Position numbers and translations under genes: made by a program
The notes under the pieces: generated by a model
The model's database searches: none
Told to the model about the DNA's origin: nothing
Seen by the model: only the letters and a program-made list of their open reading frames with translations
In this document: positions 36,020 to 45,771 of the stretch, in pieces
Layout of the letters: each line of letters starts with the position of its first letter
How positions within the stretch are numbered: position 1 is the stretch's first letter
Source: Flavobacterium aurantiibacter
Lineage (GTDB): Bacteria; Bacteroidota; Bacteroidia; Flavobacteriales; Flavobacteriaceae
Direction: 5' to 3'
Length of the DNA stretch: 64,000 nt
Assembly: GCF_002251775.1 (NCBI RefSeq)
Contig: NZ_NOXX01000207.1
Span: 490-64,489 of the forward strand

Positions 36020-36025
36020 TAAGAG

Positions 36026-36304
36026 ATGGCACGTTCATTAAAAAAAGGACCTTTTGTTCACTATAAATTAGAGAAAAAGGTATTAGAAAATAACGAGAAA
36101 GGAAATAAGGCTGTAATCAAAACGTGGTCTCGTGCTTCGATGATTACTCCAGATTTCGTAGGTCAAACAATTGCAGTACACAATGGTCGCCAGTTTGTTC
36201 CAGTATACGTTACTGAGAACATGGTAGGACACAAACTAGGTGAGTTTTCACCAACACGTTCGTTCCGCGGTCATGCCGGTGCTAAAAATAAAGGTAAAAA
36301 ATAA
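36026..36304 (+). CDS. rpsS: 30S ribosomal protein S19
   Basis: 92 residues. S19 partners S13 in the 30S head. [19 protein letters not shown] and [18 protein letters not shown] are the family signatures. Six bases after rplB. Confidence 0.98.
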   Translation: MARSLKKGPFVHYKLEKKVLENNEKGNKAVIKTWSRASMITPDFVGQTIAVHNGRQFVPVYVTENMVGHKLGEFSPTRSFRGHAGAKNKGKK

Positions 36305-36310
36305 GCAGTT

Positions 36311-36724
36311 ATGGGAGTTCGTAAAAGAGAAAGAGCTGAAGGCATTAAAGAAGCTAATAAAAAAGTTGCTTTTGCTAAACTAAATAACTGTCCTTCTTCT
36401 CCAAGAAAAATGCGTTTAGTCGCTGATTTAGTTAGAGGTCAGAAGGTGGAAAGAGCTTTGAGTCTATTGAGATTCAGCTCTAAAGAAGCTTCACGAAAGT
36501 TGGAAAAACTATTGTTATCTGCCATCAACAACTGGGAACAGAAAAATGAAGGTGGTGATGTTAGTGCAGCCGGACTATTCGTTAAAGAAATCCGCGTTGA
36601 TGGTGGTATGATGTTGAAAAGACTACGTCCAGCACCTCAAGGTCGCGCACACAGAATTAGAAAACGTTCTAACCACGTAACCGTAGTTTTAGGACAAGCA
36701 GATAATACACAAAGCAATTCATAA
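36311..36724 (+). CDS. rplV: 50S ribosomal protein L22
   Basis: 137 residues. L22 lines the exit tunnel with a long hairpin, seen as [20 protein letters not shown]. The N-terminus is about twenty residues longer than in E. coli L22 ([20 protein letters not shown]). Confidence 0.97.
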   Translation: MGVRKRERAEGIKEANKKVAFAKLNNCPSSPRKMRLVADLVRGQKVERALSLLRFSSKEASRKLEKLLLSAINNWEQKNEGGDVSAAGLFVKEIRVDGGMMLKRLRPAPQGRAHRIRKRSNHVTVVLGQADNTQSNS

Positions 36725-36729
36725 GCAGT

Positions 36730-37488
36730 ATGGGACAGAAGACAAATCCAATTGGTAACAGACTTGGGATCATCAGAGGTTGGGATTCTAACTGGTTCGG
36801 TGGTAATGACTACGGCGACAAAATCGCTGAAGATTACAAAATCAGAAAGTACATCCATGCTCGTTTATCAAAAGCTAGTGTTTCTAAAGTAATCATCGAG
36901 AGAACTTTAAAACTTGTAACCGTTACTATCACCACCGCTCGTCCAGGAATTATCATTGGAAAAGGCGGCCAGGAGGTAGACAAGTTGAAAGAGGAATTGA
37001 AGAAGATTACCGACAAAGAAGTTCAGATCAATATTTTCGAAATCAAAAGACCTGAGCTAGATGCATTTCTTGTTGCTTCAAGCATTGCACGTCAGATTGA
37101 AAGCCGTATTTCTTATAGAAGAGCGATCAAAATGGCTATTGCAGCTTCTATGCGCATGAATGCAGAAGGTATCAAAGTTATGATTTCAGGACGTTTGAAT
37201 GGTGCTGAAATGGCGCGTTCAGAGTCTTTCAAAGAAGGTCGTATTCCTTTGTCTACTTTCAGAGCCGACATTGATTACGCTTTGGCTGAAGCACATACTA
37301 CTTACGGTCGTATGGGAATCAAAGTATGGATTATGAAAGGTGAAGTTTACGGAAAGAGAGATCTTTCTCCACTTATCGGAATGGATAAGAAACAAGCGGG
37401 AGGTAATTCAGGTAAGTCTGATGCACCACGCGGAGGAAAGTCAAACTTTAACAAGGGTCCAAAATCGGACGCTCGTAAACGCAAATAA
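36730..37488 (+). CDS. rpsC: 30S ribosomal protein S3
   Basis: 252 residues. KH domain with [14 protein letters not shown], and [20 protein letters not shown] and [14 protein letters not shown] at the mRNA-entry face. The C-terminal 35 residues are a Gly/Lys/Ser-rich tail, longer than in E. coli. Confidence 0.97.
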   Translation: MGQKTNPIGNRLGIIRGWDSNWFGGNDYGDKIAEDYKIRKYIHARLSKASVSKVIIERTLKLVTVTITTARPGIIIGKGGQEVDKLKEELKKITDKEVQINIFEIKRPELDAFLVASSIARQIESRISYRRAIKMAIAASMRMNAEGIKVMISGRLNGAEMARSESFKEGRIPLSTFRADIDYALAEAHTTYGRMGIKVWIMKGEVYGKRDLSPLIGMDKKQAGGNSGKSDAPRGGKSNFNKGPKSDARKRK

Positions 37489-37507
37489 TTTTTAAAAGTA
37501 AAATCGA

Positions 37508-37933
37508 ATGTTACAGCCTAAAAGAACGAAGTACCGCAAGGTACAAAAAGGTAGAATGAAAGGGAACAGCCAAAGAGGCCACGAACTTTCAAATGGCATG
37601 TTCGGAATTAAATCTGTGCACGAAACAGGCATGTTCTTAACCTCACGTCAGATCGAAGCAGCTCGTATCGCAGCAACGCGTTACATGAAACGTGAAGGAC
37701 AACTTTGGATCAAAATCTTCCCAGATAAACCAATCACCAAAAAACCTCTAGAGGTACGTATGGGTAAAGGTAAAGGTGCTGTCGAATATTGGGCAGCAGT
37801 TGTTAAGCCAGGAAGAATCATGTTCGAAGTTGGTGGAGTGCCATTGGCAGTTGCAAAAGAAGCTTTGCGCCTTGCGGCTCAAAAACTTCCAGTGAAAACT
37901 AAATTTGTAATCGCTAGAGATTTCGAAGCCTAA
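37508..37933 (+). CDS. rplP: 50S ribosomal protein L16
   Basis: 141 residues. L16 helps place A-site t[22 protein letters not shown] and [20 protein letters not shown] are the signatures. Nineteen bases after rpsC. Confidence 0.97.
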   Translation: MLQPKRTKYRKVQKGRMKGNSQRGHELSNGMFGIKSVHETGMFLTSRQIEAARIAATRYMKREGQLWIKIFPDKPITKKPLEVRMGKGKGAVEYWAAVVKPGRIMFEVGGVPLAVAKEALRLAAQKLPVKTKFVIARDFEA

Positions 37934-37943
37934 TCTGTTAATT

Positions 37944-38135
37944 ATGAAACAATCAGAAATTAAAAATCTTTCCGTAGAGCAACTACGAGAAAACTTAAGC
38001 CAGGCCAAGAAAACTTACAACAGTTTGAAGATGGCTCACGCGATCTCTCCAATCGAGAATCCGCTTCAGATCAGAACTGTTCGCCGAACAGTCGCTCGTC
38101 TTGCTACTGAAATAACTAAACGTGAGCAACAATAA
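37944..38135 (+). CDS. rpmC: 50S ribosomal protein L29
   Basis: 63 residues, two helices. MKQSEIKNLSVEQLRENL and the C-terminal IRTVRRTVARLATEITKRE match L29, which sits beside L23 at the tunnel exit. Confidence 0.96.
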   Translation: MKQSEIKNLSVEQLRENLSQAKKTYNSLKMAHAISPIENPLQIRTVRRTVARLATEITKREQQ

Positions 38136-38144
38136 TTCTGTATT

Positions 38145-38405
38145 ATGGAAGCTAAAAGAAATTTAAGAAAAGAGAGAATCGGTGTGGTGACTTCCAATAA
38201 AATGGAAAAGTCAATCGTTGTGGCTCAGGTAACACGTGTAAAACACCCACTATACGGTAAATTCGTATTGCGTACTAAGAAATTTGTTGCGCACGACGAG
38301 AAAAACGACTGTAACATTGGAGATACTGTTCGCATCAGCGAAACACGTCCAATGAGTAAAACAAAGTGTTGGAGATTAGTAGAAATCATTGAAAGAGCTA
38401 AGTAA
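38145..38405 (+). CDS. rpsQ: 30S ribosomal protein S17
   Basis: 86 residues, OB fold. [19 protein letters not shown] and [20 protein letters not shown] are diagnostic. The stop shares a base with the rplN ATG (TAATG at 38403-38407). Confidence 0.97.
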   Translation: MEAKRNLRKERIGVVTSNKMEKSIVVAQVTRVKHPLYGKFVLRTKKFVAHDEKNDCNIGDTVRISETRPMSKTKCWRLVEIIERAK

Positions 38406-38773
38406 TGGTACAACAAGAAAGTAGATTAAAAGTTGCGGATAACACCGGTGCTAAAGAAGTACTGACCATCCGTGTGCTTGGAGGTACTAAGCGCAGATAT
38501 GCCTCTGTTGGCGATAAAATTGTAGTTTCAATCAAAGATGCTACTCCAAACGGTAACGTGAAAAAAGGAGCTGTATCAACTGCTGTAGTAGTGCGTACTA
38601 AAAAAGAAGTACGTCGTGCAGATGGTTCTTACATCCGTTTTGACGATAATGCTTGCGTACTTTTGAATGCAGCTGGTGAAATGCGCGGAACTCGCGTTTT
38701 CGGTCCAGTAGCAAGAGAACTTCGCGAAAAGCAATTCATGAAAATTGTATCACTTGCACCTGAGGTGCTTTAA
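38405..38773 (+). CDS. rplN: 50S ribosomal protein L14
   Basis: 122 residues, standard length. [18 protein letters not shown] opens the beta barrel, and [20 protein letters not shown] closes it. L14 forms an intersubunit bridge. Confidence 0.98.
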
Positions 38774-38785
38774 TTTTAGGAGACA

Positions 38786-39100
38786 ATGACTAAGTTAAAA
38801 ATTAAATCAGGAGACGTTGTTCGCGTTATCGCAGGTGATCACAAAGGTGCCGAAGGCAAAGTTGTACGCGTAGATCGCGAAAAGAACAGAGCAATCGTTG
38901 AAGGGGTAAACATGGTGTCTAAGCACACAAAGCCTAGCGCTAAAAACCCTCAAGGCGGTATTATTAAAAAAGAAGCTCCTATTCATATCTCAAACATTGC
39001 ACTAATCGATCCAAAGTCTAAAGAGACTACTCGCGTTGGTTTCCGTGTTGAAGGAGATAAGAAAGTGAGATTTTCTAAAAAATCAAATCAAGTATTGTAG
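38786..39100 (+). CDS. rplX: 50S ribosomal protein L24
   Basis: 104 residues. KOW motif at the start ([19 protein letters not shown]), then [19 protein letters not shown]24 initiates 50S assembly. Twelve bases after rplN. Confidence 0.97.
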   Translation: MTKLKIKSGDVVRVIAGDHKGAEGKVVRVDREKNRAIVEGVNMVSKHTKPSAKNPQGGIIKKEAPIHISNIALIDPKSKETTRVGFRVEGDKKVRFSKKSNQVL

Positions 39101-39102
39101 TT

Positions 39103-39654
39103 ATGGCTTATATCCCTAGACTTAAAGAAGAATATAAAGCCCGCGTAATCGCTGCTTTAAAAGAAGAATTCGGCTATAAAAACGTAATGCAAGTTCCTAA
39201 ATTGGAGAAAATCGTTTTAAGCCGTGGTGTTGGTGCTGCTGTGTCGGATAAGAAATTAATCGAATACGCAGTAGACGAATTGACAAAAATCACTGGTCAA
39301 AAAGCGGTTTCTACAATCTCTAAGAAAGACGTTGCATCGTTTAAACTTAGAAAAGGTATGCCAATTGGTGCAAAAGTTACTCTTCGCGGAGAGCGTATGT
39401 ACGAATTCTTAGATCGTTTAATCACTTCTGCACTTCCACGTGTAAGAGATTTTAACGGTATTAAGGCTACTGGTTTTGACGGACGTGGTAACTACAATTT
39501 AGGTATTACTGAGCAAATTATTTTCCCGGAAATCGATATCGACAAGGTAAATAAGATTGCAGGTATGGATATCACTTTTGTGACTACCGCTAAAACAGAC
39601 AAAGAAGCGAAATCACTTTTAGCAGAATTAGGTTTACCATTTAAAAAGAATTAA
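39103..39654 (+). CDS. rplE: 50S ribosomal protein L5
   Basis: 183 residues. Binds 5S r[21 protein letters not shown] and [20 protein letters not shown] are family signatures. Two bases separate it from rplX, and two from rpsN. Confidence 0.98.
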   Translation: MAYIPRLKEEYKARVIAALKEEFGYKNVMQVPKLEKIVLSRGVGAAVSDKKLIEYAVDELTKITGQKAVSTISKKDVASFKLRKGMPIGAKVTLRGERMYEFLDRLITSALPRVRDFNGIKATGFDGRGNYNLGITEQIIFPEIDIDKVNKIAGMDITFVTTAKTDKEAKSLLAELGLPFKKN

Positions 39655-39656
39655 GG

Positions 39657-39926
39657 ATGGCTAAAGAATCAATGAAAGCACGTGAAGTAAAACGTGCAAA
39701 AACTGTAGAAAAATACGCTGCGAAAAGAAAAGCACTTTTGGAAGCTGGCGACTATGTTGGCCTTCAAAAATTGCCTAAAAACGCTTCTCCAGTAAGAATG
39801 CACAATCGTTGCAAACTTACAGGTCGTCCAAGAGGTTATATGCGCCAGTTTGGTATTTCACGTGTTACTTTCCGTGAAATGGCAAACATGGGTTTGATTC
39901 CAGGTGTGAAAAAAGCTTCTTGGTAA
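39657..39926 (+). CDS. rpsN: 30S ribosomal protein S14, zinc-free long form
   Basis: 89 residues, the long C-minus type: only one cysteine (in [19 protein letters not shown]) and no CxxC pairs. Signature [18 protein letters not shown]. It is followed by an unusually long structured gap of 76 bases before rpsH. Confidence 0.97.
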   Translation: MAKESMKAREVKRAKTVEKYAAKRKALLEAGDYVGLQKLPKNASPVRMHNRCKLTGRPRGYMRQFGISRVTFREMANMGLIPGVKKASW

Positions 39927-39943
39927 TAAAAAAAGAGTATCAA

Positions 39944-39984
39944 TTGGTTTAAGGTTCGCCGCGAGAGCCGTAGGCGAAAACCAA
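39944..39984 (+). promoter_or_regulatory. Predicted stem-loop between rpsN and rpsH
   Basis: Outer stem TTGGTT (39944-39949) with AACCAA (39979-39984), a five-base 5' bulge TAAGG, inner stem TTCGCC (39955-39960) with GGCGAA (39973-39978), and a twelve-base loop. No T-tract follows, so it is not a terminator. It may be a protein-binding or processing site before rpsH; S8 is a regulator of its own operon in E. coli, but a link here is only inference. Confidence 0.5.
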
Positions 39985-40002
39985 AACCGCAATTAATTAA
40001 AT

Positions 40003-40401
40003 ATGTACACAGATCCAATCGCAGATTATCTGACCCGAGTACGAAACGCTGTGGCTGCAAACCACAAGGTTGTCGAAATTCCGGCTTCTAATCTGAAAAA
40101 AGAAATCACTAAGATTTTGTTCGATCAGGGTTATATCCTGAGCTACAAATTCGAGCAAAACACCGTACAGGGTACGATTAAAATCGCTCTCAAATACGAC
40201 AAAGAAACCAAAGAGCCTGTAATCAAGGACATTCAGAGAATCAGTAAGCCTGGTTTGAGAAAATATGCCGGAGCTACAGAAATTCCAAGAATCTTGAATG
40301 GTCTTGGTATCGCTATTGTATCAACTTCAAAAGGTTTGATGACCGGAAAGCAAGCACGCCAGTTAAATATTGGTGGCGAGGTCATCTGCTACGTTTATTA
40401 A
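40003..40401 (+). CDS. rpsH: 30S ribosomal protein S8
   Basis: 132 residues. [17 protein letters not shown] and the C-terminal block [18 protein letters not shown] are diagnostic. S8 is a primary 16S-binding protein and a translational repressor of the spc operon in E. coli. Confidence 0.98.
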   Translation: MYTDPIADYLTRVRNAVAANHKVVEIPASNLKKEITKILFDQGYILSYKFEQNTVQGTIKIALKYDKETKEPVIKDIQRISKPGLRKYAGATEIPRILNGLGIAIVSTSKGLMTGKQARQLNIGGEVICYVY

Positions 40402-40418
40402 TCTTAATCCAGCAAGAA

Positions 40419-40961
40419 ATGTCTAGAATTGGTAAAAATCCCGTTTCGATTCCTGCAGGTGTTACAGTAAACTATGCAGATGGTATCCTTACAGTGAAAG
40501 GAAAAAAAGGTCAGCTTACGCAAGTTATCAGCGATGTGGATCTTAAAATAGAAGAGAACCAAATCGTGGTAGAGCGCTCATCAGATCACAAAGATCAACG
40601 CGCGAAGCACGGTTTGTACAGATCACTAATCAGCAATATGGTTGTTGGTGTTTCTGAAGGTTTTACAAAAGAGTTAGAATTAGTTGGTGTAGGTTATAGA
40701 GCTTCTAACCAAGGTCAAAAGCTCGACCTAGCTCTTGGTTTTTCTCATAACATTATTCTTGAAGTTGCTCCAGAAGTAACTTTGGAAACAATTTCTGAGA
40801 AAGGTAAGAACCCAATCGTGAAACTAACTTCATACGACAAACAATTGTTAGGTCAAGTAGCTGCTAAAATCCGCGGATTCCGTAAGCCAGAACCTTACAA
40901 AGGAAAAGGTGTGAAATTCGTAGGTGAAGTATTGAGAAGAAAAGCAGGTAAATCAGCTTAA
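40419..40961 (+). CDS. rplF: 50S ribosomal protein L6
   Basis: 180 residues, two related domains. MSRIGKNPVSIPAGV opens and IRGFRKPEPYKGKGVKFVGE closes. L6 sits near the factor-binding site. Confidence 0.98.
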   Translation: MSRIGKNPVSIPAGVTVNYADGILTVKGKKGQLTQVISDVDLKIEENQIVVERSSDHKDQRAKHGLYRSLISNMVVGVSEGFTKELELVGVGYRASNQGQKLDLALGFSHNIILEVAPEVTLETISEKGKNPIVKLTSYDKQLLGQVAAKIRGFRKPEPYKGKGVKFVGEVLRRKAGKSA

Positions 40962-40973
40962 AAATATTAGATT

Positions 40974-41327
40974 ATGTCATTAACAAAAACTGAAAGAAGA
41001 CAACGTATTAAATTCAGAATCCGTAAAATCGTTTCGGGTACTGCTGCTAAGCCACGTTTGTCTGTGTTTAGAAGTAATAAAGAGATCTATGTTCAGCTGA
41101 TTGACGATGTACAAGGTGTAACTATCTTGGCAGCTTCATCTCGCGACAAAGACGTAGATTCTAAAGGTACTAATGTGGAAGTGGCTGCAGCTGTAGGTAA
41201 AGCTATCGCTGAAAAAGCTCTTAAAGCAGGTATCGAGAATGTAACATTTGATCGTGGTGGTTATTTGTACCACGGTCGTATTAAATCACTAGCCGAAGGC
41301 GCAAGAGCCGCTGGTTTAAAATTCTAA
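40974..41327 (+). CDS. rplR: 50S ribosomal protein L18
   Basis: 117 residues. Binds 5S rRNA with L5. [20 protein letters not shown] and [19 protein letters not shown] are family motifs. Confidence 0.98.
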   Translation: MSLTKTERRQRIKFRIRKIVSGTAAKPRLSVFRSNKEIYVQLIDDVQGVTILAASSRDKDVDSKGTNVEVAAAVGKAIAEKALKAGIENVTFDRGGYLYHGRIKSLAEGARAAGLKF

Positions 41328-41333
41328 TCGAAG

Positions 41334-41855
41334 ATGTCAAAGTATAAAAACGTAGAATTCGTAAAGCCTAGCGGTCTTGAATTGAAAGATCGATTGGTGA
41401 GTGTAAACCGTGTAACGAAAGTTACTAAAGGTGGACGTGCTTTCGGTTTCTCTGCCATCGTAGTAGTTGGCGACGAAAACGGAGTTGTAGGTCACGGTCT
41501 AGGAAAATCTAAAGACGTATCTGAAGCAATCGCTAAAGCTGTGGAAGATGCTAAGAAAAACTTGGTACGTGTACCGCTTAGCGGACAATCGGTTCCGCAC
41601 GAGCAAAAAGGTAAATTTGGTGGAGCAAGAGTATTCTTGATGCCAGCATCTCACGGTACTGGAGTTATTGCTGGTGGTGCTGTACGTGCGGTATTGGAGT
41701 CTGTTGGTATTCACGACGTACTTTCTAAGTCGCAGGGATCATCAAACCCACACAACGTAGTTAAAGCTACTTTCGATGCCTTGCTTCAAATGAGAAGTGC
41801 TCACACGGTAGCAAAACAACGTGGTATTTCATTAGATAAAGTGTTTAAAGGTTAA
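41334..41855 (+). CDS. rpsE: 30S ribosomal protein S5
   Basis: 173 residues. The double-stranded RNA-binding-like domain has [18 protein letters not shown] and [14 protein letters not shown]; the C-terminal domain ends with [17 protein letters not shown]5 guards decoding accuracy. Six bases after rplR. Confidence 0.98.
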   Translation: MSKYKNVEFVKPSGLELKDRLVSVNRVTKVTKGGRAFGFSAIVVVGDENGVVGHGLGKSKDVSEAIAKAVEDAKKNLVRVPLSGQSVPHEQKGKFGGARVFLMPASHGTGVIAGGAVRAVLESVGIHDVLSKSQGSSNPHNVVKATFDALLQMRSAHTVAKQRGISLDKVFKG

Positions 41856-41866
41856 TTCAGCGAATC

Positions 41867-42049
41867 ATGGCAAAAATTAAAGTAAAACAAGTTCGCAGCA
41901 AAATCAATTGCCCGCTAACACAGAAGAGAAGCCTTGAGGCTCTTGGACTTCGCAGAATGGGACAGGTTGTTGAGCACGAAGCCAACCCTGCTATTCTCGG
42001 AATTATCAATAAAGTTAAACACTTAGTTTCTGTTGAAGAAGCTAAATAA
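41867..42049 (+). CDS. rpmD: 50S ribosomal protein L30
   Basis: 60 residues. VKQVRSKINCPLTQKRSLEA and LGLRRMGQVVEHE are typical of the short bacterial L30. Eleven bases after rpsE. Confidence 0.97.
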   Translation: MAKIKVKQVRSKINCPLTQKRSLEALGLRRMGQVVEHEANPAILGIINKVKHLVSVEEAK

Positions 42050-42059
42050 TCCGTAAACT

Positions 42060-42512
42060 ATGAACTTACATAACTTACAACCTGCAGAGGGATCAACGCA
42101 CAACCAAAATAAGCGCGTAGGTCGTGGAGAAGGCTCCGGAAAAGGCGGAACTGCTGCACGTGGACACAAAGGTGCGAAGTCTCGCTCAGGTTACTCAAAG
42201 AAGATCGGATTTGAAGGTGGACAAATGCCACTACAAAGACGTGTTCCTAAATTTGGATTTAAAAATATCAACAGAGTGGAATATCAAGGAATCAACCTTG
42301 ATACAATTCAAGCACTAGTTGACGCAGGTGTTATCTCCGACTCATTAGATTTCGCAACAATCGTTGAGAATCGTTTGGCTACTAAAAATGAAGTAGTTAA
42401 AATTTTGGGTAGAGGTACTCTTACTGCAAAAGTGAAAGTTAGCGCACATAAATTTACTGCTACTGCTAAAGCTGCGATTGAAGCGGCAGGTGGTGAGGCA
42501 GTTAGCTTGTAA
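42060..42512 (+). CDS. rplO: 50S ribosomal protein L15
   Basis: 150 residues. The basic Gly-rich N-terminus (GRGEGSGKGGTAARGHKGAK) threads into 23S rRNA, and GFEGGQMPLQRRVPKFGF follows. Eleven bases before secY. Confidence 0.98.
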   Translation: MNLHNLQPAEGSTHNQNKRVGRGEGSGKGGTAARGHKGAKSRSGYSKKIGFEGGQMPLQRRVPKFGFKNINRVEYQGINLDTIQALVDAGVISDSLDFATIVENRLATKNEVVKILGRGTLTAKVKVSAHKFTATAKAAIEAAGGEAVSL

Positions 42513-42523
42513 TTCTAAGACTG

Positions 42524-43867
42524 ATGAAGAAATTTTTCGAATCTGTATCGAATATCTGGAAAATCGATGAACTGCGTTCTCGTATCGTTCTAACTTTAGG
42601 CCTTTTGTTGGTTTATCGTTTCGGCGCTCACGTAACGTTGCCAGGCATCGATGCAACCCAGTTGAATGCGTTAGCAGGCCAAACTAAAGACGGTATTGGT
42701 TCTATTCTTGATATGTTTACCGGAGGCGCTTTTTCTAAGGCTTCCGTTTTTGCATTGGGAATTATGCCATACATCTCGGCCTCTATCGTAGTACAATTAA
42801 TGGGAATTGCAATTCCTTACCTTCAGAAACTTCAGAAAGATGGGGAAAGCGGTCGCAAAAAGTTGAATCAAATTACCCGTTGGTTAACAATTGTGATTAC
42901 AGTTGTTCAAGGTCCAGGTTATATCTATAATTTGTATTCAACGCTACCCGCACAAGCATTTTATCCAGAAGTAAGTCAACAAGTGTTTGTGGCACTTTCT
43001 ATTGTAATCCTAACAACAGGAACAATATTTGCAATGTGGCTTGGTGAGAAAATTACTGATAAAGGTATCGGAAACGGAATTTCGCTGCTAATCATGGTTG
43101 GAATTTTGGCTCGTCTTCCACAAGCATTTTTACAAGAATTTACTTCGACCATCACAAATAACGGAGGTGGACCAATGATTTTGGTGCTTGAAGTTATCGG
43201 CTGGTTATTAGTAATCATGTCTTGTGTACTCCTTGTTATGGCTGTGAGAAAGATACCGGTACAGTATGCACGTCGTACCGTTTCTGGAGATTTCGAACAA
43301 GATATCAATGGTGAAAACAGACAATTCATTCCTCTAAAATTAAACGCTTCTGGCGTAATGCCAATCATCTTTGCGCAAGCAATTATGTTTATTCCAGCAG
43401 CAGTGGCAGGCTTGTCGCAGTCAGAAACTTCACGATCTATTGCATCAACGTTTGGTGATTTATTCGGATTCTGGTACAATCTCGTATTCGCATCCTTAAT
43501 CATCATCTTTACTTACTTTTATACTGCTATTACTGTTCCAACGAATAAAATGGCAGACGACCTGAAGCGAAGCGGTGGCTTTATCCCTGGAATCAGACCA
43601 GGAGTTGAAACGTCTGATTATCTGGATAAGATTATGTCTTTGATTACGTTCCCGGGTTCGTTATTCCTAGCGCTACTTGCTGTGTTCCCAGCAATCGTAG
43701 GTAGTTTAGGTGTACAACAGTCTTGGGCAATGTTTTTCGGAGGTACCTCTTTGATCATCATGGTAGGTGTTGTTATTGATACCGTTCAACAAGTGAATTC
43801 ATATCTGCTTAACAAGCATTATGACAGCTTGATGAAATCGGGCAAAAACCGTAAAGCTGTAGCATAA
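42524..43867 (+). CDS. secY: Preprotein translocase subunit SecY
   Basis: 447 residues with about ten membrane segments. SecY is the channel of the Sec translocon. The first segment follows [20 protein letters not shown]; the plug region [20 protein letters not shown] and the late loop [16 protein letters not shown] are diagnostic. It stands between rplO and infA with no adk or map gene between, unlike many other bacteria. Confidence 0.98.
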   Translation: MKKFFESVSNIWKIDELRSRIVLTLGLLLVYRFGAHVTLPGIDATQLNALAGQTKDGIGSILDMFTGGAFSKASVFALGIMPYISASIVVQLMGIAIPYLQKLQKDGESGRKKLNQITRWLTIVITVVQGPGYIYNLYSTLPAQAFYPEVSQQVFVALSIVILTTGTIFAMWLGEKITDKGIGNGISLLIMVGILARLPQAFLQEFTSTITNNGGGPMILVLEVIGWLLVIMSCVLLVMAVRKIPVQYARRTVSGDFEQDINGENRQFIPLKLNASGVMPIIFAQAIMFIPAAVAGLSQSETSRSIASTFGDLFGFWYNLVFASLIIIFTYFYTAITVPTNKMADDLKRSGGFIPGIRPGVETSDYLDKIMSLITFPGSLFLALLAVFPAIVGSLGVQQSWAMFFGGTSLIIMVGVVIDTVQQVNSYLLNKHYDSLMKSGKNRKAVA

Positions 43868-43869
43868 TT

Positions 43870-44085
43870 ATGGCAAAACAAGCGGCTATTGAACAAGACG
43901 GATCTATCATCGAAGCATTGTCGAATGCAATGTTCCGTGTCGAATTGGAAAACGGACACGTAGTAATTGCTCACATTTCTGGAAAGATGCGTATGCACTA
44001 CATCAAATTGCTTCCGGGCGATAAGGTGAAACTGGAAATGAGTCCTTACGACTTGTCAAAGGCAAGAATAACTTATAGATATTAA
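43870..44085 (+). CDS. infA: Translation initiation factor IF-1
   Basis: 71 residues, single OB fold. The N-terminus [20 protein letters not shown] and the block [20 protein letters not shown] match IF-1. Two bases after secY. Confidence 0.98.
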   Translation: MAKQAAIEQDGSIIEALSNAMFRVELENGHVVIAHISGKMRMHYIKLLPGDKVKLEMSPYDLSKARITYRY

Positions 44086-44102
44086 TATAGCTCATAGCAA
44101 TG

Positions 44103-44157
44103 GGTTTCATGTTCATAATCGTGTGGAAATGAAACCAAAAGCTAAAAGCTAAAAGCT
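44103..44157 (+). promoter_or_regulatory. Stem-loop and AAAAGCT triplicate repeat between infA and rpmJ
   Basis: An eight-base-pair stem GGTTTCAT (44103-44110) with ATGAAACC (44129-44136) encloses an eighteen-base loop. It is followed at once by three exact tandem copies of AAAAGCT (44137-44157). The 80-base gap is long for this operon. The period-7 array is the same length class as the arrays at 20463 and 47456. Confidence 0.55.
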
Positions 44158-44165
44158 AAAAAAAG

Positions 44166-44282
44166 ATGAAAGTTAGAGCATCAGTTAAGAAAAGAAGCGC
44201 CGAGTGCATTATTGTGCGTAGAAAAGGGCGTCTGTACGTAATCAACAAAAAGAATCCTAGATTTAAACAAAGACAAGGATAA
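44166..44282 (+). CDS. rpmJ: 50S ribosomal protein L36, zinc-free form
   Basis: 38 residues: [14 protein letters not shown], then [20 protein letters not shown], ending QRQG. Only one cysteine (Cys14) is present where zinc-binding L36 has three Cys and a His, so this is the C-minus type. It lies two bases before rpsM in the usual place. Confidence 0.96.
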
Positions 44283-44284
44283 TT

Positions 44285-44659
44285 ATGGCAAGAATAGCAG
44301 GGGTAGACATCCCAAAAAATAAAAGAGGCGTAATTGCTTTAACCTATATCTTCGGATTAGGAAGAAGCCGTGCTAAAGATATTTTAGCGAAAGCGCAAGT
44401 AAGCGAAGACAAAAAAGTTCAAGATTGGAATGACGACGAAATCGGAGCAATCCGTGACGCCGTTTCATACTACAAAATCGAAGGTGAACTTCGTTCTGAA
44501 ATTTCATTAAACATCAAACGTTTAATGGACATCGGATGCTACCGTGGTATCCGTCACAGAAGCGGACTTCCATTGCGTGGTCAGAGAACCAAAAATAACT
44601 CTCGTACTAGAAAAGGTAAGAGAAAAACTGTCGCTAACAAGAAAAAAGCAACTAAATAA
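44285..44659 (+). CDS. rpsM: 30S ribosomal protein S13
   Basis: 124 residues. [20 protein letters not shown] opens, and [20 protein letters not shown] is the C-terminal signature, with a very basic tail. S13 bridges the subunits. Confidence 0.98.
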   Translation: MARIAGVDIPKNKRGVIALTYIFGLGRSRAKDILAKAQVSEDKKVQDWNDDEIGAIRDAVSYYKIEGELRSEISLNIKRLMDIGCYRGIRHRSGLPLRGQRTKNNSRTRKGKRKTVANKKKATK

Positions 44660-44667
44660 GAATTAGT

Positions 44668-45051
44668 ATGGCTAAAGCAACAACTAAAAAACGTAAAGTT
44701 ATTATCGAGTCTTCAGGTGAAGCTCATATTAACGCAACTTTCAATAACATCATCATATCACTTACAAACAAAAAAGGTGAAGTTATCTCTTGGTCTTCGG
44801 CCGGTAAAATGGGTTTCCGTGGTTCAAAGAAAAACACACCTTACGCTGCGCAAATGGCCGCGGAAGATTGCAGCCGCGTAGCTTTGGAAGCTGGTTTGAA
44901 GAAAGTGAAAGTTTTCGTGAAAGGACCAGGTAACGGACGCGAGTCTGCTATCCGCTCTATTCACAACGGTGGAATCGAAGTTACTGAAATCATCGACGTA
45001 ACTCCAATGCCACACAACGGGTGTAGACCTCCAAAAAGACGTCGAGTTTAA
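44668..45051 (+). CDS. rpsK: 30S ribosomal protein S11
   Basis: 127 residues. [20 protein letters not shown] and [20 protein letters not shown], with the C-terminal [15 protein letters not shown]11 forms part of the 30S platform. Confidence 0.98.
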   Translation: MAKATTKKRKVIIESSGEAHINATFNNIIISLTNKKGEVISWSSAGKMGFRGSKKNTPYAAQMAAEDCSRVALEAGLKKVKVFVKGPGNGRESAIRSIHNGGIEVTEIIDVTPMPHNGCRPPKRRRV

Positions 45052-45080
45052 TCCCAAATTAAAGTAGTATAGTATAACCC

Positions 45081-45132
45081 GGAAAGCAAAAGCGCTATCG
45101 AAGGATCTGACCTGAATTCATAGTGGCTTTCC
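45081..45132 (+). promoter_or_regulatory. Predicted structured leader before rpsD
   Basis: A 52-base hairpin: outer stem GGAAAGC (45081-45087) with GCTTTCC (45126-45132), a five-base 5' bulge, inner stem CGCTAT (45093-45098) with ATAGTG (45120-45125, one G-U pair), and GAA/TTC further in. There is no T-tract. It resembles in plan the stem-loop before rpsH. S4 represses its own synthesis in E. coli and B. subtilis, so this is a candidate S4-binding site, but that is inference. Confidence 0.55.
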
Positions 45133-45145
45133 AAAATCATTAAAA

Positions 45146-45751
45146 ATGGCAAGATATACTGGTCCAAAAACCAAAATCGCGCGTAAATTCGGCGAGGCAA
45201 TCTTCGGCGAAGACCGCGCTTTCGAAAAGAGAAATTACCCACCGGGACAACACGGTCTCGCAAAAAAAAGAGGTAAAAAGTCAGAGTACGCAATCCAATT
45301 AATGGAGAAGCAAAAAGCTAAGTATACTTACGGAATCCTTGAAAAACAATTCCGTGGTTTGTTCGAAAGAGCTTCTGCTGCTCGTGGTGTAACAGGTGAA
45401 GTACTTATCCAGTTGTGTGAAGCACGTCTTGATAATGTAGTTTTCCGTATGGGTCTTGCACCTTCTCGCAGAAGTGCACGCCAAATCGTTTCTCACAGAC
45501 ACATTACAGTGAATGGTGAAGTTGTAAACATCCCATCGTATCACCTGAAAGCAGGCGATAAAGTTGCCGTTCGTGAGAAATCAAAATCTTTAGATATCAT
45601 CGAGCGTTCCCTAGCTGCGTCTTCTCATGTTTATGAGTGGATCACTTGGAACGATTCACAAAAAGAAGGTGTTTTCGTTTCAGTACCTACTCGTACTCAA
45701 ATCCCAGAAAACATCAAAGAACAGTTGATCGTCGAATTGTACAACAAATAA
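45146..45751 (+). CDS. rpsD: 30S ribosomal protein S4
   Basis: 201 residues. [20 protein letters not shown] lacks the CxxC pairs of zinc-binding S4. The S4 RNA-binding domain includes [20 protein letters not shown] and [19 protein letters not shown] primary 16S binder. The 94-base upstream gap holds a hairpin. Confidence 0.98.
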   Translation: MARYTGPKTKIARKFGEAIFGEDRAFEKRNYPPGQHGLAKKRGKKSEYAIQLMEKQKAKYTYGILEKQFRGLFERASAARGVTGEVLIQLCEARLDNVVFRMGLAPSRRSARQIVSHRHITVNGEVVNIPSYHLKAGDKVAVREKSKSLDIIERSLAASSHVYEWITWNDSQKEGVFVSVPTRTQIPENIKEQLIVELYNK

Positions 45752-45771
45752 TAACTGACTTAGTCGAAATT

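Noticed and set aside
44103-44136. Terminator between infA and rpmJ
   Set aside because: The hairpin is followed by A-rich sequence, not a T-run, so it is not an intrinsic terminator on the plus strand.
45637-45771. 45-residue N-terminal extension of rpoA
   Set aside because: It overlaps the end of rpsD in another frame and is absent from alpha subunits; 45772 matches the family.
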